Assembly (NCBI GenBank): GCA_016793685.1
Contig: JAEULX010000084.1
Coordinates: 1-5,192 of the forward strand
Length of the DNA: 5,192 nt
Direction: 5' to 3'
DNA from: Bradyrhizobiaceae bacterium
Lineage (GTDB): Bacteria > Pseudomonadota > Alphaproteobacteria > Rhizobiales > Xanthobacteraceae
The notes below the pieces were generated by a model, which saw nothing but the letters and a program-made list of their open reading frames with translations, ran no database searches and was not told the origin of the DNA. The translations under genes and the position numbers were made by a program. Numbering within the stretch: the stretch's first letter is position 1; each line of letters opens with the position of its first letter. This document shows positions 4,524 through 5,192 of the stretch, one piece after another.

Positions 4524-5192
4524 CCATTGCTCCGCGCCGGCTCGATCCGGACGCGACCATCGGCATTCTCGGGGGCGGACAACTCGGTCGCATGCTCGCG
4601 CTTGCCGCGGCGCGGCTCGGCTTCAAGTGCCACGTGCTGTGCCCTGAGCCCCTCTCCTGCGCCTTCGATGTGGTGCGCCGGGTGACCGAGGCCGACTACA
4701 CCGACAAGGCCGCGCTCGACAGGTTCGCCGACGATGTCGACCTGATCACCTACGAATTCGAGAATATCCCGGCCGAGACGGCGGCTTTTCTCGCTGCGCG
4801 GAAGCCGGTGCTGCCCGACCCGAAGGTGCTGGCGACCACGCAGGACCGCCTCGCGGAGAAGTCCTACTTGAAGTCCCTCGGCATCCCGACGGCGCGGTTC
4901 GCCGCGGTGGACGCCCCGAAGGGGCTGGCGCGCGCAATCAAGGAGGTTGGCCGCCCCGCCGTGCTCAAGACGCGGCGGTTCGGCTACGACGGGAAGGGAC
5001 AGGCCGCCATCCGTGCCGGCGATGATCCCGAGGCCGCCTGGCTGGAGATCGGCGCGCAGCCGGCAATCCTCGAAGCGTTCGTCGCCTTCGAGCGGGAAAT
5101 CTCCGTCGTGGTCGCCCGCGGTCTCGACGGCCAGATGGCCTGCTTCGACATCGCCGAGAACGAGCACAGCGATCACATATTGAAGGTGTCGC
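4520..5192 (+). CDS. purK: 5-(carboxyamino)imidazole ribonucleotide synthase PurK, N-terminal part (3' end outside window)
   Basis: Open from GTG at 4520-4522 to the window end: 224 codons of a protein normally about 350-390 residues long. PurK is an ATP-grasp ligase that makes N5-CAIR from AIR, ATP and bicarbonate, the substrate for PurE. Visible motifs are IGILGGGQLGRMLALAA (14-30, pre-ATP-grasp fold), TYEFENIP (77-84), the DRLAEKSYLKSLGIPTARF stretch before the ATP-grasp domain (about 113-131), LKTRRFGYDGKGQ (149-161, ATP-binding lysine and glycine loop), EAFVAFEREISVVVAR (185-200), and an NEHSDHIL segment near the end matching the ENxHxxxIL family motif. The start overlaps the purE stop by GTGA and has GAGGAG 8 bases upstream, inside the end of purE. 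The C-terminal lid and metal-binding part is not in the window. Confidence 0.95.
   Translation, partial: MTIAPRRLDPDATIGILGGGQLGRMLALAAARLGFKCHVLCPEPLSCAFDVVRRVTEADYTDKAALDRFADDVDLITYEFENIPAETAAFLAARKPVLPDPKVLATTQDRLAEKSYLKSLGIPTARFAAVDAPKGLARAIKEVGRPAVLKTRRFGYDGKGQAAIRAGDDPEAAWLEIGAQPAILEAFVAFEREISVVVARGLDGQMACFDIAENEHSDHILKVS

Noticed and set aside
4325..5176. A 283-codon minus-strand open frame opposite purE/purK
   Set aside because: PurK motifs on the plus strand explain this DNA; the minus-strand product is low-complexity Arg/Gly/Ala-rich sequence.

Overview
The window is GC-rich (roughly 60-65% by eye) chromosomal DNA. It has the codon use and gene neighbourhood of an alphaproteobacterium, most likely a member of the Hyphomicrobiales (Bradyrhizobium/Xanthobacteraceae-like). 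The lineage is inferred from the HrpB and PrpE sequence style and from small DUF465 (YdcH-like) genes next to purEK; no marker gene proves it. I see no phage, transposon, CRISPR, tRNA or rRNA, and nothing I would call a new defence or accessory system. The window reads as ordinary core genome with some interesting regulatory DNA.

Layout: (1) 1-360, plus strand, the C-terminal end of an HrpB-type DEAH helicase. (2) 387-857, minus strand, a four-helix DoxX-family membrane protein, convergent with hrpB. (3) 858-1004, a very GC-rich gap with overlapping, mutually exclusive hairpins between doxX and the upstream gene. (4) 1005-2960, minus strand, a complete propionyl-CoA synthetase (prpE) with a GTG start and a strong Shine-Dalgarno. 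(5) 2961-3266, a 306-base gap with the likely prpE control region, an inverted repeat and a hairpin that may end the next gene. (6) 3267-3443 (minus) and 3701-3907 (plus), two small divergent DUF465 genes about 260 bases apart. (7) 4026-4523 and 4520-5192, plus strand, purE and the first 224 codons of purK, overlapping by GTGA and preceded by a good sigma70-type promoter. purK runs off the window end.

How the genes work together: purE and purK form a translationally coupled pair that converts AIR to CAIR by the ATP- and bicarbonate-dependent two-step route of bacterial purine synthesis. prpE activates propionate (and probably acetate) to the CoA thioester. No prpBCD or propionyl-CoA carboxylase gene is visible, so the downstream pathway must be encoded elsewhere. 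doxX, hrpB and the DUF465 genes have no evident functional link to these two pathways. The most curious stretch is 3050-3500, which holds several inverted repeats, including one whose arm covers the start codon of the minus-strand DUF465 gene.
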